A DNA stretch of 27,434 nt from UBA6902 sp964393845 (GCA_964393845.1 CAYMUX010000037.1:1-27434), one strand, 5' to 3'. Positions 7,056-15,747 are shown, numbered from the stretch's first letter. Notes: generated by a model from the sequence alone, not told the origin. Program-made: numbers and translations.

Positions 7056-9173
7056 ATGTTTAACACAAATTTAAATTTTTTTTCTGTCTCAGGAATACTC
7101 ATATTAGTAACTTTTCCTATCCTTACTATCTTAAGTCTTATAAACTACAGGTCAAGACTCCACGCTCTTTGGGCTGTTTTCAATATTACTGTTGGAATTT
7201 GGGGCTTTGGGGCTTATCTGATAAGTATTTCGAATGATGCAAAGTCTGCTATTCTATATTGGAAATTAGCCCACTTTGGGATTATTTTTATTCCAATCTT
7301 ATATTTTCATGTCTCTTCTGTTTTTTGCGAATTGTCGAATAAAAAAATATTGATTTTTTTATATATCCAGTCCTTCTTTTTCCTTTTGCTTAATATTTTT
7401 GATAAACTTTTCCAGAATCAGCCTCGGTATGTATTCTCTTCTTTCTATTATATTAAGCCAACATTTTGGTATTACATTTTTTTTAGCATATGGATTTTAA
7501 TAGCATTGGCAGGGATACTGAATTATGTATTTGCATATTACCGATTTACAGGTATAAAAAAGATACAAGCAAAATACTTCATTTTTGCAACTTTTTTTGG
7601 ATTCAGTGGAGGTTTAACAAACTTTTTTCCTGTTTTTCATATAGATATCTTTCCTTATGGTAACTTACTTCTCCCGCTGTTCCCTATTATTGCTACTTAT
7701 GCCATTCTCCGTTATCGCCTCATGGACATAAATCTTGTAATCAGAAAGAGCATGGTCTATTCACTATCCGCTGGAATTCTGACCAGCCTTTTTGTAGTGC
7801 TTGTTCTCTCAATGACAACAATATTGTCTAACGCTGCCGGAATTACATCTTTTGCAGTTACTGTCATAGCGGCACTTATCATTGCGGTTCTTTTTAATCC
7901 TCTTAAAAACAAAGTTCAATCATTGATTGACAAGAGTTTCTATAAAAAGTCTTATGATTATTATCCGACTATACGTGATATAAGCCGCAAACTTACTTCA
8001 ATGTTTGATCTTGATGAATTGTTTAACTATATTGGAGGCGTTATTTTTTCTACGCTGGGCTTATCAAATATTTATCTTTTACACGCTATCCCCGGCAGAG
8101 GTTATGAAATTGTTTATTATAAGTCACATAAAAAGGACAAAGACAAAAAGACAGAGGGAAAACCTGAAAGTGACGGGGAGGGCAAGATAAGAAAGAGCTC
8201 TGAACTTATTAATTTTTTTAAAAAGTCTGATGATATACTTATCAAGGATGAACTGCCGGGATTTGAAAGATCGCTTGGACTGGAAATAATAGAGCGTATC
8301 AAAAGTGATCTTAAGCCATTCAGCGGTGAAGCAGTGGTCCCGGTATTCATTGAAAAAAAACTGAGACTTCTATTAATCCTGGGTGAGAAATTATCAGGTG
8401 ATATGTTTACCAATGAAGACATTAATTTGTTAAACATTGTCTCTAACCAGATAGCTATTGCCATAAAAAATGCCGAGCTTTATAAAGATAAAGTGCGCAC
8501 TGAAAGACTTGCATCAATGGGTATGATGTCGGCGACCTTTGCCCATGAAATAAGAAATCCCCTTACTTCTCTTAAAACATTTGCCCAGTTGATGCCTGAA
8601 AAGTATAACGATGAAGAGTTCAGGGAAACATTCTCCAGGATTGTTGTCGGAGAGATAGAAAGAATAGACGGACTCATAGGCGACCTTCTTGATTTTTCAT
8701 CAGATAAGAAGCTCTGTCGAGTGAACTTTTTTGATCTCACTGCGCTTGTGGATGATATTGTTGATTATGTGCGGGGTAAAATTGAATTTGAGAGAAAAAG
8801 TATTGTTTTTGAAAAAAACTACGGCAAAGATGAAATAAGCATGACTGGTGATGCAGAGAAATTAAAACAGGCATTTATCAATATCATAACCAATGGATGC
8901 CAGGCCATGAATGGAGAAGGTACTTTGACGGTCAGTATAAAACAGAACAGCAAGTATGTTGATATAGCAATTACAGACACAGGAGAAGGCATAAGTGAAG
9001 GTGATATTTTAAAGATATTTGACCCCTTTGTCACAACAAAGGATATGGGTATCGGTCTGGGGCTTGCTATCAGCAAGAGGATAATTGAAGACCATCAAGG
9101 AAAGATCAATGTAAAGAGCAAGGTATCAAAAGGAACTACGTTCACAGTAACTTTGCCTGTACAGAATGATTAA
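7056..9173 (+). CDS. membrane 7TM-GAF sensor histidine kinase
   Basis: 705 residues. About eight hydrophobic segments fill residues 1-290, matching the N-terminal 7TM region seen in some bacterial histidine kinases, ending with YRLMDINLVIRKSMVYS and one more membrane pair. A GAF domain covers roughly 310-480. The H-box is FAHEIRNPLTSL with His497. The ATPase domain is complete: N-box NIITNGCQAM (from Asn609), G1 DTGEGIS (Asp641), and GIGLGLAIS. It is thus an autophosphorylating inner-membrane kinase with unknown signal. It begins 5 bases after the third ketosynthase, so it is probably cotranscribed and may report on envelope state or control the cluster. It resembles PrsK-type kinases in layout, but its H-box is of the ordinary HEIRNPL class, so I do not use that name. 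Confidence 0.9.
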   Translation: MFNTNLNFFSVSGILILVTFPILTILSLINYRSRLHALWAVFNITVGIWGFGAYLISISNDAKSAILYWKLAHFGIIFIPILYFHVSSVFCELSNKKILIFLYIQSFFFLLLNIFDKLFQNQPRYVFSSFYYIKPTFWYYIFFSIWILIALAGILNYVFAYYRFTGIKKIQAKYFIFATFFGFSGGLTNFFPVFHIDIFPYGNLLLPLFPIIATYAILRYRLMDINLVIRKSMVYSLSAGILTSLFVVLVLSMTTILSNAAGITSFAVTVIAALIIAVLFNPLKNKVQSLIDKSFYKKSYDYYPTIRDISRKLTSMFDLDELFNYIGGVIFSTLGLSNIYLLHAIPGRGYEIVYYKSHKKDKDKKTEGKPESDGEGKIRKSSELINFFKKSDDILIKDELPGFERSLGLEIIERIKSDLKPFSGEAVVPVFIEKKLRLLLILGEKLSGDMFTNEDINLLNIVSNQIAIAIKNAELYKDKVRTERLASMGMMSATFAHEIRNPLTSLKTFAQLMPEKYNDEEFRETFSRIVVGEIERIDGLIGDLLDFSSDKKLCRVNFFDLTALVDDIVDYVRGKIEFERKSIVFEKNYGKDEISMTGDAEKLKQAFINIITNGCQAMNGEGTLTVSIKQNSKYVDIAITDTGEGISEGDILKIFDPFVTTKDMGIGLGLAISKRIIEDHQGKINVKSKVSKGTTFTVTLPVQND

Positions 9174-9261
9174 ATAAATATATAATAATACGTTCTCCGG
9201 CCTTAAATTACTCAATAGCTGGATGAAATGTATTTTTAAATTTTAATAAAAAATAATTGAT

Positions 9262-11331
9262 ATGGAACTTCTGGCATTATTAAGCAACAACGATGATTTA
9301 ATCATCCCTGATGTAAAAAATGCACTAAAGCAATATACCGTTTATCCTTTAAAAACATTAGAGGAGCTGGAAGAATTGTATAGTAATATCCCTCTTAATC
9401 TTTTTCTTATAGATTCCATTTCGCACAAACTTTCTTCTCTTGGGGATTTCCTGAACAGGCTTGATGAGGACATGGTTGTGCTCATTACACAGGAAAAACT
9501 GGACAATTTCAGAGTAGCAAATCTTCCGAAAAGTGTTTTTGACTGTATTGATGCCGGGTCAATAAAGAAAGGACTCATAACTATTGTTGAACGGGCGCTT
9601 GAGCGGCAGAGGTTCAAGAATGAAATAAGATTATTAAAACAGCCGCGAAGTGAAATAACACCGGTACAGACTCAGCATGCGGTAGGCAGGGCGGATACGG
9701 AGTTCTTTGCAAAAGACGTTTTTCCCAGTCGCTATGAATCGCACCCGGGTATGAGCGGCAGATATATCCAGGAAAGAGTGATTGTTAATTTTGCCAAGAT
9801 GCTGACAGTTAGTTTTGATATGCGCAAGCTCTTTGACCATTTTATTGATTCTGTAATGGAGATCGCCCGCGTAAGCAAGATGTCTGTTATGCTCAGAGAT
9901 AAAGACGGGTTTCATGTTAAGACTAATTATGGACTTGATCCGTATATTGCTGATAATTTGACCCTGAAAAATAATAGTGCGCTTGCAACCTGGCTTTCCA
10001 AAACGGGCCGAATCGTGCAAAAACCGGTTACCTATGTTGACATAGCGTCAGTTGATCTCAAGAAGGAAATGGAATTTTTACAGTGTTCAGTGTCCTTTCC
10101 AATGATATATAAAGGGAAGTTGATTGGAATTTTAAATATCGACAATAAAATTACTGAGGAGCCGTTTTACAGAGAAGAACTGGAAATTATTTATGTCCTG
10201 TGCAATTATCTCGCAGCTGCTGTTAAAGATATAGACCTTTATCACCAGATGTGGTATCAGAAGGAATTCACAAATAATATTCTTTCAAGCATGAATAGCG
10301 GTATGATCGCAATAGATAAGGATGAAAAAGTAACTATTTTTAATCAGCAGGCCTCGGAGATACTGAATCTTGCCCCCGCCGCGATCATCGGCAGTGATCT
10401 CAGGGCACTACCGTCTCCACTGGGAGATATTCTGTATGAGACCATGGTTACCGGCATTTCATATAAACGATATGAGGCTACTATACAGCCCACGGGATTA
10501 CCTCTGGGTATAAATAGTTACAGGCTGACCGATGAACAACAGGCCCCTACCGGCGCAGGTATTGTATTTTCTGATCTTTCTGATTCCAAAAAACTGGAAG
10601 AGCAGCGCCGGAGGGTAGAGAATCTCGAGGCAGTCAATGATCTTATGGCAAAGATCGCCCATGAGGTGAGAAACCCCCTGACCTCGATACAGACATATAT
10701 ACAGCTGCTGCAGGATAAACACATCGATAATGATTTGAATAAATTCTATATTTCTACTGTAAGTCAATCGATCAACCGTCTTGACAGTCTGATTGATAAA
10801 CTGGTTACTTTTTCGAGCGCTCAGGACTACGATTTCAAAAAAGTAGATATAAATAATTTCATGGATGAAGCGGAGAATTATATTTCACAACAGTTACCCG
10901 AGACACACAAATTTTCCAGGCAGTTGTTCACGGATAAAGTTTATTACATAAATGCCGATAAAAAACAATTAATAAAGGCGGTCTACTATCTTGTATTGAG
11001 CATTATTGACTGGACACCGGATGGAACATCCATAACGATCAGCGCTGATACAATTATGCAAGATAAAACTTCCGTAGAAGTATCAATAAAATATAGCGGC
11101 GGTGAACATATAGATAGTTTTAAAAATAGTTTATTAAAACCACTCCTGGATATTAACCATCTTGGAACTGAGCTGAATGTGCCGTTAAGTCATAAGATCA
11201 TCGAAGGACATGGCGGAAATCTTGATATGAAAAACGAAGGAGACATTAACATATTTATCTTTACACTACCTGTTATTGACAGAAGAGAGATAAACGTTTC
11301 CATTAAGGGAGGTCACATTAGTGGACAATAG
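9262..11331 (+). CDS. cytoplasmic GAF-PAS histidine-kinase-like protein with degenerate ATPase domain
   Basis: 689 residues with no membrane segment. Residues 1-125 look like a degenerate receiver-like domain, with LFLIDS near the usual phosphoacceptor strand. GAF spans about 186-326, PAS about 337-440, and the dimerisation domain has the H-box IAHEVRNPLTSI with His467. The C-terminal ATPase region (about 550-670) aligns by overall pattern but lacks the key motifs: the N-box position reads YYLVLSIIDW without Asn, the G1 DxGxG is replaced by YSGGEHI, and the G2 GxGLGL is replaced by LGTELNVPL. It may act as a substrate or scaffold phosphorylated by another kinase, or be decaying. The regulator gene overlaps its last 11 bases. 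Confidence 0.85.
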   Translation: MELLALLSNNDDLIIPDVKNALKQYTVYPLKTLEELEELYSNIPLNLFLIDSISHKLSSLGDFLNRLDEDMVVLITQEKLDNFRVANLPKSVFDCIDAGSIKKGLITIVERALERQRFKNEIRLLKQPRSEITPVQTQHAVGRADTEFFAKDVFPSRYESHPGMSGRYIQERVIVNFAKMLTVSFDMRKLFDHFIDSVMEIARVSKMSVMLRDKDGFHVKTNYGLDPYIADNLTLKNNSALATWLSKTGRIVQKPVTYVDIASVDLKKEMEFLQCSVSFPMIYKGKLIGILNIDNKITEEPFYREELEIIYVLCNYLAAAVKDIDLYHQMWYQKEFTNNILSSMNSGMIAIDKDEKVTIFNQQASEILNLAPAAIIGSDLRALPSPLGDILYETMVTGISYKRYEATIQPTGLPLGINSYRLTDEQQAPTGAGIVFSDLSDSKKLEEQRRRVENLEAVNDLMAKIAHEVRNPLTSIQTYIQLLQDKHIDNDLNKFYISTVSQSINRLDSLIDKLVTFSSAQDYDFKKVDINNFMDEAENYISQQLPETHKFSRQLFTDKVYYINADKKQLIKAVYYLVLSIIDWTPDGTSITISADTIMQDKTSVEVSIKYSGGEHIDSFKNSLLKPLLDINHLGTELNVPLSHKIIEGHGGNLDMKNEGDINIFIFTLPVIDRREINVSIKGGHISGQ
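11305..11313 (+). promoter_or_regulatory. Shine-Dalgarno deciding the GTG start of the regulator
   Basis: AAGGGAGGT sits 7 bases before GTG at 11321, inside the 3' end of the preceding kinase-like gene. It fixes the regulator start to this GTG. Confidence 0.6.
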
Positions 11332-11551
11332 AGAAAGAATCCTGGTAATCGATGATGAGCTGGCGCCCAGGGAGTCTATCAGGATGGTTTTAAAAGACCA
11401 ATATGCTGTTTCAACGGCTTCCGGGGCGCTTGAAGGGATTGATATGATGATTCAGGACCCTTATGATCTTATCGTGATGGATATAAAAATGCCTAAAATG
11501 GATGGTATTACGGCATTGCAAAAGATAAAACAAAGGCATCCCGATACTTAG
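11321..11551 (+). CDS. truncated receiver fragment of the HD-GYP regulator
   Basis: The 76-residue product that would be made if the TAG terminates. It keeps the acidic pocket and phosphoacceptor Asp54 but lacks beta-strands 4-5, the conserved Thr and Lys104, so it is unlikely to fold as a working receiver. GTG start with a strong Shine-Dalgarno; overlaps the upstream kinase-like gene. Confidence 0.6.
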   Translation: MDNRERILVIDDELAPRESIRMVLKDQYAVSTASGALEGIDMMIQDPYDLIVMDIKMPKMDGITALQKIKQRHPDT

Positions 11552-11623
11552 GTAATCCTTTTAACGGCGTATGCCAGTCTTGAAACAGCCAGGGATGCCA
11601 TCCGCTTCGGCGCATTTGATTAT

Positions 11624-12343
11624 TTGCTTAAGCCTTTTGATAAGGACGATGTTTTACTGGTTGTGGAGAAAGGGCTGAAGAAGCGGCGCGCCAATACCGG
11701 GTTAAGACTTGAAAGGGACATTTTATTCGACAGGGCTTCATATCTTGAAGAACAGGTAACTATGGCCAGGAATAATATAATGACTTGTTATGAAGGCACG
11801 GTTAATGCGCTTATTCTTACTATAGACGCTAAAGACCATTATACATACAATCATTCCAACCGTGTTGCAAAATTGTCCTCTTCTATTGCTGAGGCATTGG
11901 GTATCCCGATTAAGACAATAAAAGAGATTGAAAATGCAGCCTCAATTCATGATATAGGGAAGATCGGAATAGAGGAAAATATTCTCAGGAAAAACGGGAA
12001 GCTTACTCTTGCAGAATATACGGAAATAAAAGAGCATCCGGCAATAGGCGCCAGGATTGTGCAATCGGTGCCGTTTCTTGAAGATGCAATTCCTGTTATC
12101 CTTCATCATCACGAACGATATGATGGTAAAGGATACCCGGGGGGGCTTAAGGACGAGCATATCCCTTTATCTGCAAGAATAGTAATCATTGCAGATGCCA
12201 TAGATGCAATGATGAGTGCCAGGCCGTATAGGGACGCTCTTACAATGAATAATGTTATGAGTGAATTAAGAAATAATGCGGCAACCCAGTTTGATCCCGA
12301 GATTATAGACATTATATTGAAGGGTAAGGTCGCCCTGGTGTAG
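11624..12343 (+). CDS. HD-GYP domain fragment (cyclic-di-GMP phosphodiesterase type)
   Basis: The remaining open frame after the TAG. Possible internal starts are TTG 11624 or ATG 11762; neither has a clear Shine-Dalgarno. From 11762 it would contain the whole HD-GYP domain: the NHSNRVA helix, HDIGKIGI, KEHPAIGA, ILHHHERYDGKGYPGG, and the IADAIDAM helix. If reinitiation occurs it would be an unregulated phosphodiesterase free of its receiver; this is speculative. Confidence 0.6.
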   Translation: MLKPFDKDDVLLVVEKGLKKRRANTGLRLERDILFDRASYLEEQVTMARNNIMTCYEGTVNALILTIDAKDHYTYNHSNRVAKLSSSIAEALGIPIKTIKEIENAASIHDIGKIGIEENILRKNGKLTLAEYTEIKEHPAIGARIVQSVPFLEDAIPVILHHHERYDGKGYPGGLKDEHIPLSARIVIIADAIDAMMSARPYRDALTMNNVMSELRNNAATQFDPEIIDIILKGKVALV

Positions 12344-12417
12344 GGGCGGGGTCTTCCCGCCCTTCTGAACGCAACATAATAAGGGCACAAAAAAGGGCGG
12401 GAAGACCCCGCCCCTAC
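12340..12417. terminator. perfect 25-bp inverted repeat between convergent genes
   Basis: Arms 12340-12364 and 12393-12417 are exact reverse complements of 25 bases around a 28-base loop. It lies between the regulator (whose stop TAG is inside the left arm) and dapB on the opposite strand, where it can stop transcription from both sides. There is no T-tract on the + side, so it is better seen as an interspersed repeat in a terminator position. It starts with the same GTAGGGGCG as copies at 25737-25762 and 25998-26026. Confidence 0.6.
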
Positions 12418-12422
12418 GATTA

Positions 12423-13226
12423 TTATTTTAGACCCAGTACATCCTGCATATCATAGAGGCCGGGGGTTTGTTTGTATACCCATTGAGCGGCTTTTAACGC
12501 CCCTCTGGCAAAAGTATCTCTGCTGGAGGCCTTGTGTGTTATCTCTATTCTTTCTCCAAGCCCGCCGAACAATACTGTGTGTTCGCCTACAATATCGCCT
12601 GCACGGACCGTCTGTATTCCGATCTCTTTATCAGTGCGTTTGCCGATAAGGCCGTGCCTGGCATAAACAGCTGCATCTTCCAGGTTTCTGTTCAGAGCTG
12701 AGGCCAGGACCTGGGCCATTTTCATTGCGGTGCCGGAAGGGGCGTCTTTTTTAAGCCTGTGATGAGCTTCGATTATCTCAATGTCATAGTCATCTCCGGT
12801 GACTTTAGCTATGTCTTCAAGTACTTTTAGAAGAAGGTTTACCCCCACACTCATATTAGGAGCAAAGACGCAAGGAGTATTTTGCGCATATAGTTTTATG
12901 TATTCCACTTCATCCTTGCTGAAACCGGTGGTCCCTATAACTACCGGTATTGGTTTATTGGAGAGAGATTTTAAACATTCAATAGTAGCAGAGGGAGATG
13001 AGAAATCGACAAGTACGTCGACTTTTTCAGATATCGCGGTAACATTATCCGTAATCGTAACTCCTGTTGTGCCGATACCAATGACATGCCCTATATCTTT
13101 CCCCAGATATTTATGGTTCTTGCGCTCTAAAGCTCCAACAAGTTTCAGGCCGTCTATATCTCTTGAGAGCGTAATAATTCGGCTTCCCATTTTACCGGAA
13201 GAGCCGGATACTGCCAGGTTAAGCAT
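12423..13226 (-). CDS. dapB: 4-hydroxy-tetrahydrodipicolinate reductase
   Basis: 267 residues, the standard DapB length. It reduces 4-hydroxy-tetrahydrodipicolinate with NAD(P)H in the diaminopimelate/lysine route. The Rossmann motif GSSGKMG is at about 8-14. The conserved block EIIEAHHRLKKDAPSGTA holds the catalytic His-His and Lys and the substrate-binding GT. The C-terminus FARGALKAAQWV is typical. Its ATG overlaps the last 8 bases of the upstream zinc-ribbon gene, so it is the last gene of a lysA-dapF-yacG-dapB operon. Confidence 0.95.
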   Translation of the reverse strand: MLNLAVSGSSGKMGSRIITLSRDIDGLKLVGALERKNHKYLGKDIGHVIGIGTTGVTITDNVTAISEKVDVLVDFSSPSATIECLKSLSNKPIPVVIGTTGFSKDEVEYIKLYAQNTPCVFAPNMSVGVNLLLKVLEDIAKVTGDDYDIEIIEAHHRLKKDAPSGTAMKMAQVLASALNRNLEDAAVYARHGLIGKRTDKEIGIQTVRAGDIVGEHTVLFGGLGERIEITHKASSRDTFARGALKAAQWVYKQTPGLYDMQDVLGLK

Positions 13227-13413
13227 TATTCATCTCCTTTTCTGAAGGTCCGCTCCCTGATTCATCATCAGGTTTGCCTTCAATTAAATATTCTCCTGAT
13301 GCCCATGCCCCAAGGTCAATGAGTCTGCACCTTTCAGAGCAAAAAGGTCTATAAGGATTGTTTTGCCACTCTGTCTTTTGCTTGCATGTAGGACACTTAA
13401 TTTTCATAAGCAT
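13219..13413 (-). CDS. yacG: YacG-like zinc-ribbon protein
   Basis: 64 residues with a treble-clef zinc site: KCPTCKQ near the N-terminus and FCSERCRLIDLGAWASGEY in the middle, giving CxxC and CxxxC pairs. This matches the YacG/DUF329 family; E. coli YacG inhibits DNA gyrase by binding GyrB, but the role in this lineage is not established. It starts about 9 bases after dapF and overlaps dapB. In many related operons dapA occupies this position between dapF and dapB; here it is absent. An internal ATG two codons in is an equally plausible start. Confidence 0.85.
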   Translation of the reverse strand: MLMKIKCPTCKQKTEWQNNPYRPFCSERCRLIDLGAWASGEYLIEGKPDDESGSGPSEKEMNNA

Positions 13414-13422
13414 ATAACTGAT

Positions 13423-14304
13423 CTATATCTCAATTCTTCCATAAAATACGGTTGCAGCCGGACCTGTCATATAGACATTGTTATCTTTTGCAGACCACTG
13501 GATAAGCAGTTTGCCGCCTGGCAGGTGAACTGTTACTTTTCTCCCCGTCAAGCCTAGCATGTTTGATGCAACGGCTGAGGCAGCCGCTCCTGTTCCACAA
13601 GCCATTGTCTCGCCGGCGCCCCTTTCCCAGACCCTCATTTTAATATTGTTTTGATTCATGATTTGTATGAATTCAACATTAGTCCGGTTCGGGAATAGGT
13701 TGTGATTTTCAATTAACGGCCCGTATTCTTTCACGGGGACCGACTGAATATCTTTAACAATAATTACAGCATGCGGATTACCCATGGAAACGCAGTTTAT
13801 TTTAAAAGTGCTGTTTTTTATCTTAATCGGATATTGCAGTATTGATGATTTAACAAGATTTTTTGGAAGCAGTGCAGTATTAACCGGCATCTGCGAAGGG
13901 TCAAATATCGGCTTACCCATTTTGATTTTAAAAAGGTCCCGCCTCTTGTAGATCGTCATAATACCGGCAAGAGTTTCAACGTCAATGCTGTCGATGGTCT
14001 GGCAGTACTTTTTTGCAAAAGCGCTTTCATCGCATCGAAGTATATGGTCCCATATATATTTACCGAGACACCTTATTCCATTTCCGCACATTTCTACTTC
14101 CGAGCCGTCTGCGTTGAATATGCGCATTCCAAAATCGGCTTTATCGGAGTGGCTGAGCGTTAACAGCTGATCTGCTCCAATGCCGAATCTGCGGTCACAA
14201 AGCTTTTCAGAAAGGTGGTTTAATTTTTTCAGCTTTGAATCCCTGTCATCAATTATTACAAAGTCATTGCCGAGGGCCTGCATTTTTATGAATTGCAATT
14301 TCAT
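13423..14304 (-). CDS. dapF: diaminopimelate epimerase
   Basis: 293 residues. It interconverts LL- and meso-diaminopimelate using two cysteines without cofactor. The N-terminal MQALGNDFVIIDD, Cys73 in VEMCGNGIRC and Cys236 in ETMACGTGA are the family signatures. GGGAGG lies 7 bases before the ATG, so the start is well supported. It is preceded by lysA with a 70-base gap that shows no terminator. Product feeds both peptidoglycan and lysine through LysA next door. Confidence 0.96.
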   Translation of the reverse strand: MKLQFIKMQALGNDFVIIDDRDSKLKKLNHLSEKLCDRRFGIGADQLLTLSHSDKADFGMRIFNADGSEVEMCGNGIRCLGKYIWDHILRCDESAFAKKYCQTIDSIDVETLAGIMTIYKRRDLFKIKMGKPIFDPSQMPVNTALLPKNLVKSSILQYPIKIKNSTFKINCVSMGNPHAVIIVKDIQSVPVKEYGPLIENHNLFPNRTNVEFIQIMNQNNIKMRVWERGAGETMACGTGAAASAVASNMLGLTGRKVTVHLPGGKLLIQWSAKDNNVYMTGPAATVFYGRIEI

Positions 14305-14374
14305 ATGAAACCTCCCACAAATTATAAAGGCATATCAATTAAATTAATGCTTTGTCTTTTGCACTCTGTGCCTG

Positions 14375-15631
14375 TTACTTTAAAAATTCCGGTATTTTTA
14401 TCCCTTTTAAAAGGTACTTATATTTTTCCCTGTCACGAATAACGAAAAACTCCTTGTCTTTAACAAGGACCTCTGCAACTTTGAGTCTGCTGTTATAATT
14501 AGAGCTCATCGTGAACCCGTAAGCGCCTGCGCTCATAAGAGCGATGAAGTCTCCCTGAGACAGCCTGTTTAATTCCCGGTTCTTTGCAAGAAAATCCCCT
14601 GATTCACATATCGGCCCGACAATGTCGGCCAGTATCTTTTTACGATTATTTTTTCGCAGCGGAAGCACATTATGATATGCATTATAAAGACTCGGCCTTA
14701 TAAGATCATTCATTCCACCGTCGACTATGACAAACTCCTTCTGAAGATGCTTCTTTAAATAGAGGACCTTTGTAATAAATATCCCGGCATTGCCTGCTAT
14801 GGACCTGCCCGGTTCAATAATCAGGTTGAACCTGCCGTCCTTCAGCAGAGGCAATATTGCCCTGGACAGTTCATCAGGGTTAGGCGGATGTTCATTTTTG
14901 TACGGGATTCCGAGACCTCCACCCATATCAAGGTACTTGATTTCAATACCGTGCGACTTTAATGTCTGTGCAAGCAGGATAATTTTTTGCAGCGCGTCGA
15001 CAAACGGTCTTATCGTAGTTATCTGCGATCCAATATGTTTGTGTATACCCAGTATTTCCATGTTCGGAAGTTTTCGCGCAAGTTTATAATGTTCCAGCGC
15101 TTCCTCTATCGGGATGCCGAACTTGCTCTCTTTCAGTCCTGTCGAAATATACGGATGAGTTTCAGGATCAATATCAGGATTGACCCTGAGAGCAATCGGC
15201 GCCTTCAGCTTCAGCGTAGAAGCGATTTGATTAATGGCCATCATTTCATCAGATGATTCTATGTTGAACATGAGAATGCGGGCTTTCAGTGCCTGGATAA
15301 TTTCTTCTTCAGTTTTTCCTACCCCTGCATATACAATTTTATCAGCAGGGATGCCGGCCTTCAGGGCGAGATGAAGCTCGCCGCCGGAAACAACATCTGC
15401 GCCGCAGCCGTTTTTCGCAAGCAGTTTCAGTATTGAGATATTTGAATTGGCTTTAAGCGCAAAGCATATTGTATGAGGCTGCCCGTCAAAGGCAGTCCTG
15501 TAGGCATTGAAATGTCTTAGCAGGGTCCTGTGGCTGTAAATGTAAAGCGGCGTTCCGACCTTCTCTGCTATCTCCCTGACCGGGACGTCCTCGGCATATA
15601 ATTCGGAATTTTTATATTTAAAATCATGCAT
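14375..15631 (-). CDS. lysA: diaminopimelate decarboxylase
   Basis: 418-residue PLP enzyme of the fold-III alanine-racemase/ornithine-decarboxylase type. Lys60 in CFALKANSN is the Schiff-base lysine. HKHIGSQI, GGGLGIPY, EPGRSIAGNAG, the CESGDFLAK catalytic cysteine motif and GAYGFTMSSNYNSR follow in order. It makes L-lysine from meso-diaminopimelate. It is first in the - strand operon and divergent from tilS. The ATG has no Shine-Dalgarno and lies at the predicted transcription start of a good promoter match, so the mRNA could be leaderless. Confidence 0.96.
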   Translation of the reverse strand: MHDFKYKNSELYAEDVPVREIAEKVGTPLYIYSHRTLLRHFNAYRTAFDGQPHTICFALKANSNISILKLLAKNGCGADVVSGGELHLALKAGIPADKIVYAGVGKTEEEIIQALKARILMFNIESSDEMMAINQIASTLKLKAPIALRVNPDIDPETHPYISTGLKESKFGIPIEEALEHYKLARKLPNMEILGIHKHIGSQITTIRPFVDALQKIILLAQTLKSHGIEIKYLDMGGGLGIPYKNEHPPNPDELSRAILPLLKDGRFNLIIEPGRSIAGNAGIFITKVLYLKKHLQKEFVIVDGGMNDLIRPSLYNAYHNVLPLRKNNRKKILADIVGPICESGDFLAKNRELNRLSQGDFIALMSAGAYGFTMSSNYNSRLKVAEVLVKDKEFFVIRDREKYKYLLKGIKIPEFLK

Positions 15632-15638
15632 CGGTTTA

Positions 15639-15667
15639 ATTGTATAATTATAAAATTGTTTTGTGAA
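15639..15667 (-). promoter_or_regulatory. candidate promoter for lysA operon
   Basis: On the - strand TTCACA (15667-15662) and TACAAT (15644-15639) each differ from consensus by one base with an exact 17-base spacer. Initiation would fall about at 15632, next to the lysA ATG at 15631. Confidence 0.45.
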
Positions 15668-15731
15668 TTCCTATTATATATATTTAATTATATAATTTCA
15701 TAACATACTAAATTATTAAAATTAATTCCGG

Positions 15732-15737
15732 TATAAT
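15732..15737 (+). promoter_or_regulatory. candidate -10 box for tilS-gltX
   Basis: A perfect TATAAT overlaps the first possible tilS ATG (15736). No good -35 is seen 16-18 bases upstream. If used, transcription would start near 15744 and favour the ATG at 15748. Confidence 0.3.
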
Positions 15738-15747
15738 GGAACTACTT

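Larger units (their letters stand above)
11321..12343 (+). pseudogene. receiver-HD-GYP response regulator interrupted by one in-frame TAG
   Basis: Read through, this is a 340-codon regulator: receiver domain, short coiled linker, HD-GYP domain. The receiver has Asp11-Asp12, phosphoacceptor Asp54 (VMDIKMPKMDG), then PDT, TAG at 11549-11551, and continues in the same frame with VILLTAYASLETARDAI and conserved Lys104 in LLKPFDK. The HD-GYP part keeps HDIGK, HHHERYDGKGYPGG and the NHSNRVA helix, so it should be competent for cyclic-di-GMP hydrolysis if translated. There is no frameshift; one base change (CAG or GAG to TAG) would explain it. TAG also ends several intact genes here, so genome-wide recoding is unlikely. 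It could be a true lesion, a sequencing or assembly error, or a phase-variable lesion. Confidence 0.8.

Noticed and set aside
7056..9173. PrsK of the exosortase/PEP-CTERM system
   Set aside because: The layout (membrane domain, GAF, kinase) is similar, but the H-box is of the common HEIRNPL type and no exosortase, PrsR-type sigma-54 regulator or PEP-CTERM protein is in the window.
11549..11551. TAG read as a sense codon (stop-codon reassignment or pyrrolysine)
   Set aside because: TAG terminates several intact genes in the same window at the expected family lengths, and no context element was seen; a point mutation or sequencing error is simpler.
12799..13245. 148-codon + strand ORF opposite dapB
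   Set aside because: Antisense shadow of dapB, which has all DapB motifs.
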